A stretch of 64,000 nucleotides of DNA from Paracyclopina nana (lineage: Eukaryota; Arthropoda; Copepoda; Cyclopoida; Cyclopettidae): assembly GCA_019096065.1 (NCBI GenBank), contig JAGUCH010000009.1:2242001-2306000 (forward strand), given 5' to 3'. Numbering within the stretch: position 1 is the stretch's first letter; every line of letters starts with the position of its first letter. This document shows positions 31,864 through 43,300 of this stretch, piece after piece. Below the pieces are notes generated by a model, which saw only the letters and a program-made list of their open reading frames with translations, was not told where the DNA came from and did not search any database. The position numbers and the translations under genes were made by a program.

Positions 31864-32133
31864 CTTTTTTTATTGCATGCGTGTCCATGATCTCATATTA
31901 TTTTCTGATACCATTTTTTTTTTCCCCAATACCTCCACTAGTCCATATCAACTAGTCCACCAATCATGGTGCACAATGATTTATTCATCACACGTAAATA
32001 AAAGCACATTCCACTTCTCGGTCAAATTACTCTTCATTTAGACATGTCTGTTTTGCGGGACAGGTAGGCTTTCTCAGTCTTTCTCCCGTGCATAGAATTC
32101 CCACAGTTGACTCACTCATGTTCTTTAGTCGCC

Positions 32134-35100
32134 ATGAGCATTCCTAGAGTGCAACACTTGAGACATTTTGACGTCAATGAGCGCGCCTCTTTTTACTACG
32201 CTCTGGCTCACGCCATTGATTGCTCACCCCAAGATTTTAATCAACCTCCTTTCACCGAGGATGAAATTGAGTTTGTGGAAAAATTTGTTCATCAAAACGG
32301 AAGAACCTTTAATTTTGCAATCCATCTCTTCTCCTTGGAAAATGACAACAGCGTTCAGCCAATTGTTACAGCATTGCAAGCCCCTGAAAACTACAGGCCT
32401 AAGTACTTGGTTCCCCTCTTGAGAATTCCATCAGCAGATGGCCAAACACAATGGAGATACTTGCTGATTGAAAACATCAACAAGTTTTTAGCTCCCTACA
32501 AGCATGGAGCTCAGGAATCAAGGAACACACGTCGCAAATTTTGCGAAAGATGCTTAAACACCTTTTATTCATTTACCAAACTGGAAGAGCATCAAAACAA
32601 GTGTTGCGTGTATTCCCATTACATCGATGGCACGTTTCCTGTTTTTGGTCCCGAGGAAATCATGCCACGAAGAACTGATGACGGTTTGCCTCCCATTCTA
32701 CAATTTAAGAATACAAATCGTCAAATACAAGCTCCAATCGTCATCTATGGTGACTTTGAGTCTGCTCTTTTGCCAACGCAACAGCCCTGCCAAAAGTGCG
32801 TCCTGGAAAACTGCTATAGGTGCAAAATGCAAATGCAACTCACACTGGATTCACCATACACAGAGCAAACTCACTCTCATGAAGCCATTTCATATTCATT
32901 TGTGGTTGTTGACCATGAAAGCCGCCTTCTTCATGAAGCTTGGGATACTTGCGATGCTCGATGTGCTGGCACCAAATTTGTCCGAGCCTTGCTGGACCTG
33001 GAGCCTTTGCTGCTGAAAAAAATTTCGGCCTCTGTCCCAGCTGCCTTGGGAGCCAGGGAATGGGATAGCTTTTTTGACGCTCCAAGATGCTGCTTGTGTC
33101 TGGAGCCTTTTGATCCTGTTTATGACGTGAGGTATGGTTCCCAGCATCAACTCCCTGATGGATACCAGCGCATTGTGGCCCATCATAACCACAATTCAGG
33201 GGTTTTATTGGTGCCGCTCACCATGTTTGCAACATGAAAGCGGCTGATTCAGCTCAGAAAATTGTGGTGGTCATGCACAACCTTTTTCACTATGATGTTT
33301 CCTTCATTCTGAAAGGCATTGAACATAACCACGTTCATCGCATCAAAGCATTGCCAACAAAAATGGAAAAGCTGAGTTGCCTGCAGTTCAACAGCTTCAT
33401 TTGCATTGACAGTATGCATCATTTGAACTCAAGCCTAGCCACTTTAGCCAAGACACTGGAAGCCAGCAACCACAAATATCCGATTCTTGCCCAATCGGAT
33501 CTTTGCAAGAACAAGCAATGAACCTTTGATTTGACTCGAAAAGAAAACTTTTGACTAAAGCACCGTTTCCTACCAGTTGGTGACCAGTGTTGAGTCTCTC
33601 AAGGTATGGCATGAGTTTCCCGCTCGGGATCACTTTTACAGCGACTTGATTCAAGACTTCTCAGCTACCAAAGAGGAACATGCTAAAGGCAAGGAACTCT
33701 TTAGAATGCTGGAATGTCAGACCATGCTAGACTACATGGTGGTGTACATGCATCTGGATACCCTGCTATTGGCAGAGGTCATGCAAGTGTACCGATCGCA
33801 AATGATGGAGACGCTGGGCCTTGAAAGTCTGAGGTACATGACTCTTCCATCGATGGGGTTTGATTCATTTCTCAAGCTCACCAAGGTTGAGCTAGAACTG
33901 TTGACCGATTTGGACACTTACAAGCTGTTTGAGTCCCAAATCAGAGGAGGGCTTTGCTCTGCCTCCATGCATCACACCACTAAAACCGATGATGCCTCAG
34001 TGTATTACATTGATGCAAATAGCCTTTATTGCTCTTGCTTTATGCTAAGCTTGCCAGTTGGTGGTTTTCGGTGGCTCTCACCGGCAGAGGTGGAGCATTT
34101 CCCCCTGATGGATATCAACCCCTTGGCAGAGGGGAAAGGGTACTTTGTTCTTGTTGATTTGCACTACCCCGCAAGTATCTGTTTGAAGACAAGTGACTTT
34201 CCACTCTGCCCTGAATCACTGACGGTGGATCAAGACATGGTATCCGCCTTCACTAGGCGCCTCATGAAGGACATTGAGGGACGGGATAAGTTTCAACAAA
34301 AACTGCTCACAGCAACATATTTCCCACGCAAGAATTACATGACCCACTTGGCAACGCTGCAAACTTATCTTAGGATAGGCATGCGATTGGACAAAATCCA
34401 CTCAATTTTGGAATTTGATCAGCGCCCCTTTGGCCAAGACTTTATGATGGATTTTCTCAAACGCAGAGCCAGGGCAAAGACAAAGTTTGAAGGCAACATG
34501 CTGAAGTCTATCCCCAACTCCATTTATGGAATAACTAATGAGCAGGTACGCAGCTACATTGAGCTGAAAGTATCTAAAAGACCCGTTGACATCCAAAAGT
34601 GGGTTAACTCATCAAACTTCAAGGGGTTCAAAGAGCTGGGCTCAGGATTGACATTTGTTTACATGCAACCAAAGCGTGTTCACCTGAATAAGCCAATTTA
34701 CCTTGCTTTTGCCATTCTCGAGTTGGCCAAAAACAAAGTTTATAATGATTTGTACTTTGAATTTGCCGCTGTTTGGCCAGACAGTCTCTCAGTTCAGTAC
34801 CATGACACAGATTCATACATCATCAAAGTGGACAAGAAGAATGCCGATAAAGATTTGCACCGTCTCAAGCATCTCTTAGATACTTCAAACTTTCCAAGAG
34901 AGCATGAAATGCATGATGATTCACGTAAAAATCACCCGCATCTTTGGAAGCTTGAAGTGAATGGTGACGAAGAAATTTTGGAGTGTGTTGCACTTCGACC
35001 CAAGTCTTATGCGCTCAAGATAGCAAAGCAAGGTGCAACTTTGGTGCACAAGCGGTGCAAAGGTGTCCCCTCAAGACTAGTAGAAAAAGAGTTTACATTC

Positions 35101-35373
35101 GAGGACTACTTTCAAACCTACATTGAAAAAAAGAGAAAATACGCCACTTTTTACGGCATTCGCATGAAAACTTTTTTGCTTGGGACATATGGATTCAAAA
35201 AAAAATGCCTCACCATCACTGACCTCAAGCGTCATTGGTTTGATTGTTCCAACCACAGTTGTCCGCTTGGCTCACCTGAAATTGTCATTTTCAAGGGCAA
35301 ATGCAGAAGATGTTTGGGGCTATCCCGAGTGGAGCAAGAAACCATGCTGAGGGGAGTGGATGAATGCAAATAA
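32134..35373 (+). pseudogene. Protein-primed family-B DNA polymerase, right copy, frameshifted
   Basis: Mirror of 23506-26748. Losses of two and one bases near 32812-32850 change a short segment but restore frame. A one-base loss near 33200 shifts the frame, giving TGA at 33235-33237 in the HNH-like region. Further differences near 33519-33575 include an in-frame TGA. Downstream the frame is open from about 33577 to the stop and keeps motifs A, B, C and KxY, with a three-base insertion near 35330. As written it cannot make a full polymerase. Confidence 0.75.
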
Positions 35374-35504
35374 TGAATGAGGACTTTTTTTCCCTTTCTT
35401 ATTGTTGTGTTTATTTACTACAACAACCCATTTTTTTTTATTCGGTTTTTTTTGGTTTTTATTTCAATATCAGATCATAATAAAAAAATTCCAAGTACAC
35501 ATAA

Positions 35505-36975
35505 CTAATGACTCCTCTTGAAAATTAGATTGAGCACAACTTCTTCTTCAGGATGCTCCTCATCAAAGTTTACGAGCGCGCCTTCCAGAGTTCTGAGCTC
35601 AAACTCAATTCTTCTTACGCTTGAAACTAAGATGGGTAAAAAGTGATGCGATGGTGGCTCATATGAAATGAAACCCTCTAAATTAGTTGTTTCAATTGGT
35701 ACAATTCCAAGGGCTGGGAGCGTAAGCTTTCCAATGGGTTGAATTGGGACAGCATTGCAAGACACAACTATGCAATTGGGCGAAATACTGCTTCGCTGAA
35801 CAGGCCGAGGAAATTCAATCTTGTGGCCATGATATTTAGCGCTCATTTGCTCTTTTTGAATTTGGGCACCCAAAAACTGGGCCAATTTTGCGCTCATAGA
35901 GAGGGTAAGCCTTGCATTGCTCTCTGGTGGGTGGAAAATGACGCACTGGTGGATGGGCTCCAAGTCCAACTTGACTCTATAATTGCTTTGCGATGTTACA
36001 GATTGCTTGAGCTCACCCACAGAGAGTATGCCTGATGGCATAATGATGTCAAATTCCTCAGCCATCTTATTTGCACTAGGGGCATACTCTTTGAGAATAT
36101 GAATTCGCCTTTCTTCAACCGAGAGGTTGTTTGAAAACCGAGGGCTGAACATGACTGTTGCAAGGGCTAGGCTCCATTGCCCTACACTCAATTGAGATCC
36201 AAAAGAGAGAGAGAGGCAATTCTTCTTGCCTCCTCTTGATGTTGCAGTGGCAAAGAATGTGTGTTCTCTCTTTTCTCCCATCGGTCTTGCTAACAGTCTG
36301 ATAATTGTAGGCTTTGTGTTTGGTAGAAGTCTCAGTGGGTTTCCTTCAGAGTCAGATAACTGAATAACAAACTCAGATTCGAAATCTTTGGAAAGAGCAA
36401 AAAAGTGGGCATTTCTAAATTGCTTTTCAACATACACATGTTGCTGAGGCGATGCAACTTCCATGGATGCAATGATGGGTGGTCCAACAAATGGTGGGTG
36501 CAAAAGTTGGGGACAGGTCAGGTGCACAATAGGCTTGTACAGTGTCGGCAGTGAATCTGAAAGGTTACCATTACTTGACAAAAAAACATAGTGTTGAGAC
36601 TTGACCTTCCAGTGACGAATGCTCAATGAGAAGTATGTTTCACCATCAACTTGGTGCTTTCCGTTGAATGATGCAACCTGGCTTGGCTCTGTATTTCTCC
36701 ACAAGAACTTGAACAAACCTTCATGCACCCACAAGTATGGGAAAGGGATTTGCAGAGTGGGATAGAGCAGGTAGACAGCATCTCTGGCAGGATCATAAGT
36801 TACTTTTAGGTGTGTTTGATTAGTGTGTTTCTTTTGAGAGTAAAAATGTTAAGTGAAACAAGGACAGGGGTACATGTTGCAGATAAATACCGGCTGAATT
36901 GAGCAATGACTCTTTTGAAACATCCAAGCCAGTATCAAGTAGTGCCATGGCCGGCAGATCAGGATTGATAGGCAT
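35505..36975 (-). pseudogene. ~489-aa element protein, right copy, frameshifted
   Basis: Mirror of 21907-23376. A one-base length change near 36830, where GCTC in the left arm is read as TTTC plus a base, breaks the frame about 45 residues after the ATG at 36975. The remaining about 409 codons are open and match the left copy. Confidence 0.65.
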
Positions 36976-37106
36976 AGATTCGTTGATGAAACTAGATGAA
37001 AAGCAAACTGAAAGCACCCCCACATTCTAGGCCCCCGCTCTTGGGCAACTTCACGCTAGCTAAATGAGGTGTTTCCGGTTTAGAAGTTAAGTGGAGAAGC
37101 ATCTTT

Positions 37107-38184
37107 TTATTGTTTCTTGAAATTTTTACGATGCAACTTTACTCTTAATGATGGTGGAGCCCCTTGAAAGTTGATGGTCCAATAGTCACCTTCTTTGCTT
37201 AGGATTTTGCCCACATGCAATTGAAGTGAAAGCTTGACCCCAGTGAGCTCTTCATTGCGAAACCTCCCCTCCAATGTGTCCTGGCCCTTTAAGTCAGTGA
37301 GAGTGTACAAGGGAATAGGCTTTGTGTCGACGATTTCCTTCACAATAAAAAGTTCGTTGGTAAAGTGGGCATTGAAGGATCGACCAAATTTGCCAAGGTC
37401 CCTTGAGATCCTGACAAGCTGTCCCACTTCATACTTAGGCTTGCGCTTTGTTATCGATGCATAGCGCAACAAATTTGCCTCACGGATTCGCAGCTGCTCT
37501 TTGTGATCACGTTCCGCTTTTACAGGGCTTGTTCCTATGGCCCGATGTACCCGAAAGTTGTAACTTTTCACAAGTTTTGGGAGCACCTCAACAAAGGAGC
37601 TGGTGCTGTATTCAGTGCAGTATCTTGAAATGAGCGATTTTAGAGTTTTGATGAAGGCTTCAGCAAAGCTAGCCTTCCCTAGGGTTCTTGGAACATGAAG
37701 CTTGATGCCTTTGGAATCAAGCCACGACCTAAATGGCCTATTGAGGAACTCGGTTCCCGCATCAACTATCAGTTTCCTAGCCTGGTGAATTTCTTCGTCA
37801 AACACCTTGGAGAAGGCGGCTAGCACAGTTGGTCCACGTTTGTTCTTTAATGGTACCACCCAAGCGAATCTGGTGAAAGAATCAATGATCACTAATTGAT
37901 ACTTGAACCCCTGATTGTACTTCTCTTGCTGAAAAAATGAGCACAAGTCCGCTTGAATTTGGTCGCGTTTGTGGTATACATAAATAGGGTTGTAGATTTT
38001 ACTAGGCTTGGGCTGACGATGGACTGTGAAGACATCTACAGATTTCAAGTACTCTTCAATTTCTTCACGGGACAGCTGCCCCTTGAAGAACTGATGAATC
38101 TTTTCAACGCCCGCAAAAGCAATTGGATGTCCAGGGATCGTATATTTATCTCTAAGCAGTTTGACGGCTCTTTAGCCTCGGCAT
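37107..38184 (-). pseudogene. Integrase, right copy, frameshifted near the start
   Basis: Mirror of 20696-21775. The A-run just after the start (near 38172) is two bases shorter than in the left arm, so translation from the ATG at 38184 ends after about ten codons. The catalytic core with all three acidic residues is open from about 38150 to the stop. Confidence 0.7.
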
Positions 38185-38307
38185 GATGAATGATGGGATC
38201 TTCGCTCATTCGTTTTCTTTTCCCTTTTTGGTTTTTGAGGCTCTTTTGGTGCCTGAGGTTGGAGGGGTGATTCTTTCTCTCTTCGCTTGCGCTTGCACAA
38301 GGCTGAA

Positions 38308-38703
38308 ATGTCCAAATCATGCTTTTGCGAAAACCTGGATATTGCTTCCCTTGAAATCCCGCAGGTTCTTGCTACCACCTCAGGGCAAGTTGCCCCAGAG
38401 CCGCAAATGATGCCAGAATCAAACACTATCATTGACCCCATGCAAGAACCACCCATGGAGATAGAAGAGGCACCACGCTTTGCTTGCTCCCTCTGTGGCT
38501 CTGAATTTACCCGTGGTAATTCACTAAAGCGGCATTTAAAAAATATTCATGCCCTTGGGGAAGCTCAGAAACGAAAAGTTGCCTCAGCCAGAGACCCAAA
38601 GACTCGCATTATGCCAGATTGGTATGATCGTCGTGCATTAGATAATCATGCAACAAACAAAGTGAGAAAAACAGAGTCCAATGACTACAAAATGTGGAAC
38701 TAA
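38308..38703 (+). CDS. Small C2H2 zinc-finger protein, right copy (131 aa)
   Basis: Same length and same C-x2-C-x12-H-x4-H finger as the left copy at 20174-20569. It is convergent with the right IAP2 and divergent from the right integrase. No disabling difference was seen. Confidence 0.62.
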   Translation: MSKSCFCENLDIASLEIPQVLATTSGQVAPEPQMMPESNTIIDPMQEPPMEIEEAPRFACSLCGSEFTRGNSLKRHLKNIHALGEAQKRKVASARDPKTRIMPDWYDRRALDNHATNKVRKTESNDYKMWN

Positions 38704-38750
38704 GCTTTCCGAATAAACTTGTATGATACATGTAAGAAATTTTTATTTAT

Positions 38751-39288
38751 TTACGACAAAGCTCTTACAGCACCAATCAACTGAGTTCTACAGACAGGGC
38801 AGGTGTAGACTGAGGTTCCACAAACTAAACATGACACCACATGGTGACATGGCAAAAATAGCATGCCAATTTCTCTGTGGTAGCATATTTTGCACTCATT
38901 TTTCAACGTTGACCTCCTAGCTTCTTCTATTTCATCATCTCCTTCATCCTTTTTCTGTTCACTGAGGATCCTGCTCGCTGTTGATCCAGTTAGCCATACT
39001 TGTCTTATGAACCGATCCCCTTTCATCAAACGGACATAGGGGCAGGTGGGGAACCATAATGTATGCTCAACCCAAGGATCCTCATTAGGCAACCATCTAT
39101 GTATGCCACCATGGCAATAGTAGCAGTAGACACTATCTCCACACCCAGAGTAAAAAAATCCTGCCTTTGCCATTTTAATAGGGCGTTGGGTTAAGCCAAT
39201 AGGCCAAGTTGCAAATGATTTGAGTCTACTTTCCAGAGTAGCATACTTTTTTGTTCATGGTTTCTCTAAATATAATTATATGATCCAT
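38751..39288 (-). pseudogene. IAP-like BIR-RING gene 2, right copy, frameshifted
   Basis: Mirror of 19590-20126. An A-run near 39248 has six A where the left arm has five, which shifts the frame between the ATG at 39288 and the BIR. From the internal ATG at 39173 a 140-residue frame still carries the BIR zinc ligands and the RING. Confidence 0.7.
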
Positions 39289-39511
39289 TTTTTTTAGCTC
39301 TCTCTCCTCCAGTCATCAAGAGGTGACTGACCACACAAAAAGTGCATTGCACTGGACCTGTGCTTTTGTTCATGAGAAAGCACTTGTTATGCACTACTTT
39401 TGTACCTGTGTGCATAAAACTACCAATTCTATTTTTTTTACCTCATTTTGGTTCTGGGATGAAATTGAGACTTTATTTTCTGAGAAAACCTAATGAGCAC
39501 ATTAAAAAGAA

Positions 39512-40105
39512 TTAAGACAAAAAAGCTCTTGCTCCGCCAGTCAACTGAATCCTACAGATAGGGCATCTGTTGACTGAGGTTCCACAAACTAGGCAAGACA
39601 CCACATGGTTACAAGGTAAAAACATCATGTTGATCTCTCTTTTGTAACATATTTTGCACTCATTTTGTATTGTTGAGGTGTTACATTCTTCTTCTTCTTT
39701 CATTGCAAAATAGGGTTTTTTATCCTTCTCCTTCGTTCGTGGATTCTTTGAGCAAATCATGCATGTTATGCATTCAAGTATTGAAAAGTCGTCGTCATTC
39801 TCTGCTCTCTCTGTGACAGTCTCTACATAACACTTTCCCTTCATCAATCGGACATAGGGGCAATTGGGAGACCACAGAATATGTTCCTCCCAAGGATCAA
39901 ACATCCTGATCCATTCTTCCCATTTATGATGACAATAATAGCAAAAAACAATATGACCAACCCCAGAGTAAAAAAATCCTGCCCTGGCCATCTCAAGTGG
40001 GGTTTAGATTAAGTATTTGGGCCAGGTGACAAATGAGTTGAGTCTACTTTCCAAAGTAGCATACTTGTGATTCATGGGTGCAACAAATTTGACTATTTCC
40101 TCCAT
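39512..40105 (-). pseudogene. IAP-like BIR-RING gene 1, right copy, same nonsense codon
   Basis: Mirror of 18773-19366. The TAA inside the BIR is present here too, so it predates the palindrome or was copied with it. The downstream frame from the ATG at 39991 (159 residues) keeps the BIR zinc ligands and RING and equals the left copy. Confidence 0.75.
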
Positions 40106-40347
40106 TTTGAGCTCTTTATCCCCGTAGCAACTCAAGGTGACTGACCCTCACCAAAAGTGCAATGCACTAAAAACTATGGTGCAACCCTGAGAAAGCACCT
40201 GTTTTGCACCTTGGTGCAATTGCACCTTTGCACCCCCACAAGGGTGCAAATTGCACTTACCCCTGAGTGCATTTTGGTTCCCACGCACTACTATGGGGCT
40301 TTCTAATTACCGCAATTGTGTCAGAGTGGTGTAGGTACTATACAACA

Positions 40348-40353
40348 AACGAG
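40348..40353. repeat. Right target-site duplication (AACGAG)
   Basis: It directly follows the element terminus CTATACAACA and equals 18525-18530. The bases beyond (ATACTATT) are unrelated to the reverse complement of the left flank. Confidence 0.88.
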
Positions 40354-43300
40354 ATACTATTTATGGCCTAGAGCGAGAGAAACACGAGATTAATCTGTGG
40401 CACCACAACAAATATTTGAAGAAGATGGCCATACTTCTATTCTGGTAGATGTTGTTGTAATTTATTTTGATTTTCCAAGTGTCAAGGCCAGATTAAAGCT
40501 TCATTTCCCCATCAATTTCTGCTATGGATTTCCGGCTGTTAACTGGCGTTAGAGCGCGCAGTTATTGCTAACTGATCTCGATTACTTGAATTTTTACAGT
40601 AATTTTTTTTCATCGCAAAATCATGCCAACCTCCAATTAAAGCCACTTGGTCTTGGTCGGCTCTTCTTTATTTCACAACCAATCATCCTCTTCAATAAAA
40701 TTGGAATCATCTTTTATATAGCATGACGATCACTTGACCTTAGATCAAAAGGCCTTTATTTTAGTAGGCCCATGAAAAAGAACCAAGGAGCAAATAAAAG
40801 ATAACAATAGAAAGGGCCATTTTACAAGCTGTAAAAGTACAAATGTTCATTAGTCACTTTGCAGTATTTGGAATTCATGATGAGACTGATGTAAAAAAAA
40901 ACATGTTCCATACCATTCTAAATAGTAACATATATCATGGTTAGATGCGATTTCTTGACATGATCGTGTCGAGCTGATGACCCACTTTGCTCATTTACAG
41001 AGAGAGAGAGAGTTCACCAAATGTGCAACATGGCATCATGCTTTTTAAAATGTCAGCTCATCATTTGCGCGCCATCTTGCTAACAAACATTAATAACTTC
41101 TACAGCTTGCATTGCATGTACATGCAAAGTAGAAGAAAGTATTGGTATACACACACTCACGAGCAGCAGAGAGAAATCATGCAAAAATGTGCAAAAGATG
41201 TTTAAAATGGCGAACTTTGCCTGAAAAAGAGTCTGATCCTATAAAAACCATTATTTGATTTTCTTGCATTCTTAGCTCATAAAATAAATAAAGCCTAGAA
41301 GATTGTTGCTTGCTTAGTAATTTTTTGTAGGTTTTTTCCTCAGCGAAATCTGCTGCAAGTCTTGAGGGATGATAAACTGGCTATAAATTCATGTCCATAA
41401 TTTAATGATAACTAGCACGAAAATGGTGACCAAGACCAACAACATCAACTATGTGTGCGTTTATTGACCTCACTCTTGCAAAATTGCAAATTGCACGTTC
41501 TATTCAAGACACGCTCGGCTTGCAAAATAATAATTCATGATGGGCTTAATGTGCTATACAAACCGATCTGATTAGCTGGGTCAAGTTTCTTTTCGAAGAA
41601 TATCTATAGAGTACTCGCGCGGATATAATTAATTCTGCCACAGCAAATGCAGCAGCAGCAGCAGCTCTTGTTATGCATGCATGGACGAGCAATAATTGTT
41701 TTTCAATGACGAGGCACAATTTCAAGTAAAAGTTTGAGTTTCAGCCAAAAAGTAATCTCTCGTCATCGCAGTATTTGCTATACACTTGAACCACCAAAAA
41801 ACACCTTTTTGAAGATATGATGGAGGAAAAAAACAGTTTTGAAGCAGATCTATCAGTAAAAAGGCCATTGTTCACCAAATAATCACCGCAGCAGCAGCAA
41901 CGCACCTATATTTTGATTGTCATTGTGCAGTATCATAAATAATGCTATGGGTTGACATGTAAATAAGTCTGGGTTCAAGGATGAGCCTGTTGCTGATCTG
42001 GAGTTGGTAATTTGATACCACAGAGCACGTGGTGAGTTGAGGAGATCATCAAAAGTTCATCAAAGTCACTCAATACTAATTACCTTTTTTTCCCAAAAAA
42101 CACCACTCATAAAAAGGAAGCTAAAAAAAGAGGCTGTTGCTGTGTTCAATTTGAGCCTTTGAAAATGTTCAAAATGTGCAACAAGTTACTTTTTGTGCCA
42201 TGTAGAACTCGTTCAATCGTCGTTGCAGTATTTGCATGTAAATTGCTTTGTCGCGTCAAATTTGCCTTTGATGAGCGTTTTAAAGCCACTCGTACCACAA
42301 TGTGAATATTTTCCATGGAAATGTTGTTTTCCCCCAAACTCATCCAATAAATGGCCAATTGGCAACGTGTGAAATGAAATATGTGGCTGGTCAATTGGTC
42401 ACAGCTGAATTTTCGCAGTATTTTCTTGCTGAGAATTCTCCATACTCCACAGCTTTTAAATAATTCTCAAAACAATGAAAAGATTAGAGTGAAGAAGAGT
42501 TGAAATTGGATATCAGGCCAACTGTGTCTTATTAGAATGAGCTCGTATAGTAAATAGCTTCATTGCATCCCACTGAGTTGACTTTTTGCTCAGTTCAATC
42601 AATGCTTAGCAAAAAAGGCTGAACCCATTTCATTTGGCAGGCCTAGCTTCTTCCACTGTTATTTCGTATCAAAAAGTATGGCAAATGGCTGCACTTGTTT
42701 TCTCCTAGTTATGTAGCAATGCAATGGCAGTAGCTATGAAATCGGATATTGGAAAATGCTCCAATGTCAATCATGATCAAGAGCTCAGGAGCAAAGCACC
42801 AGAGATCGAATCAACCAGGATAAATCCATCAACTTTTAGCGCAAAACCAGACCTGCATTTCCCAAGCACTCATTTTTAGGGCGAAAACCGTTGATATACG
42901 AAATAATATTAGCACTGGGCAAACACAGAGCAAAAGAAAACCCAACAATTCAAACAAGCTCATTTTCGTTGTAACTGCCATTCAGGTCACGTGATCGACT
43001 GGTCATCAGTTCAACGAGCTATCAGATCAATTGGTGGCCATAGGACATTTCCACAGCCAAATGTCCCCGAGAAACATGCAGAAGAAACGGGTTTATCTTT
43101 CACTCCTATCAGGTCACGATTGGAAAACTCGAATGTTGCTCAGTATGTAATTCGTGACACAAACAATGTCAAGAATTTTGCAGTCGCCCCATAGCTCAGA
43201 TACGATACTTTCCAGCAAAGCTGCATGCACATTTTTGCCTACTTTTTCAAATTGCCCACCTTCTTCCCACATTTTTTTCAATCTCGAGTTCAAACTAGGT

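Larger units (their letters stand above)
18531..40347. mobile_element. Palindromic Maverick/Polinton-like (adintovirus-like) integrated element
   Basis: The element is 21.8 kb, begins TGTTGTATAG, ends with the reverse complement CTATACAACA, and is flanked by AACGAG duplications. It encodes a D,D,E integrase and a protein-primed family-B polymerase, the defining Polinton/adintovirus pair, plus BIR-RING IAP-like proteins and C2H2 zinc-finger proteins. The whole element is one palindrome: arms of about 10,895 bases (left) and 10,882 bases (right) around a 40-base loop. No packaging ATPase, adenovirus-type protease or clear capsid gene was seen. The ends are TG..CA rather than the AG..TC ends described for classical Polintons. 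Confidence 0.88.
29466..40347 (-). repeat. Right arm of the giant palindrome
   Basis: This is the inverted copy of 18531-29425, about 13 bases shorter net. Most of the indels I could spot sit in or next to homopolymer runs. They break IAP2, integrase, the 489-aa gene, polymerase and the C2H2 gene in this arm. Confidence 0.93.

Noticed and set aside
18531-40347. Palindrome as a simple missed-adapter or hairpin read chimera
   Set aside because: Such a chimera would make the right host flank the reverse complement of the left flank. Here the flanks differ and a 6-bp direct duplication brackets the element. A more complex misassembly of the centre is still possible and is listed as a check.
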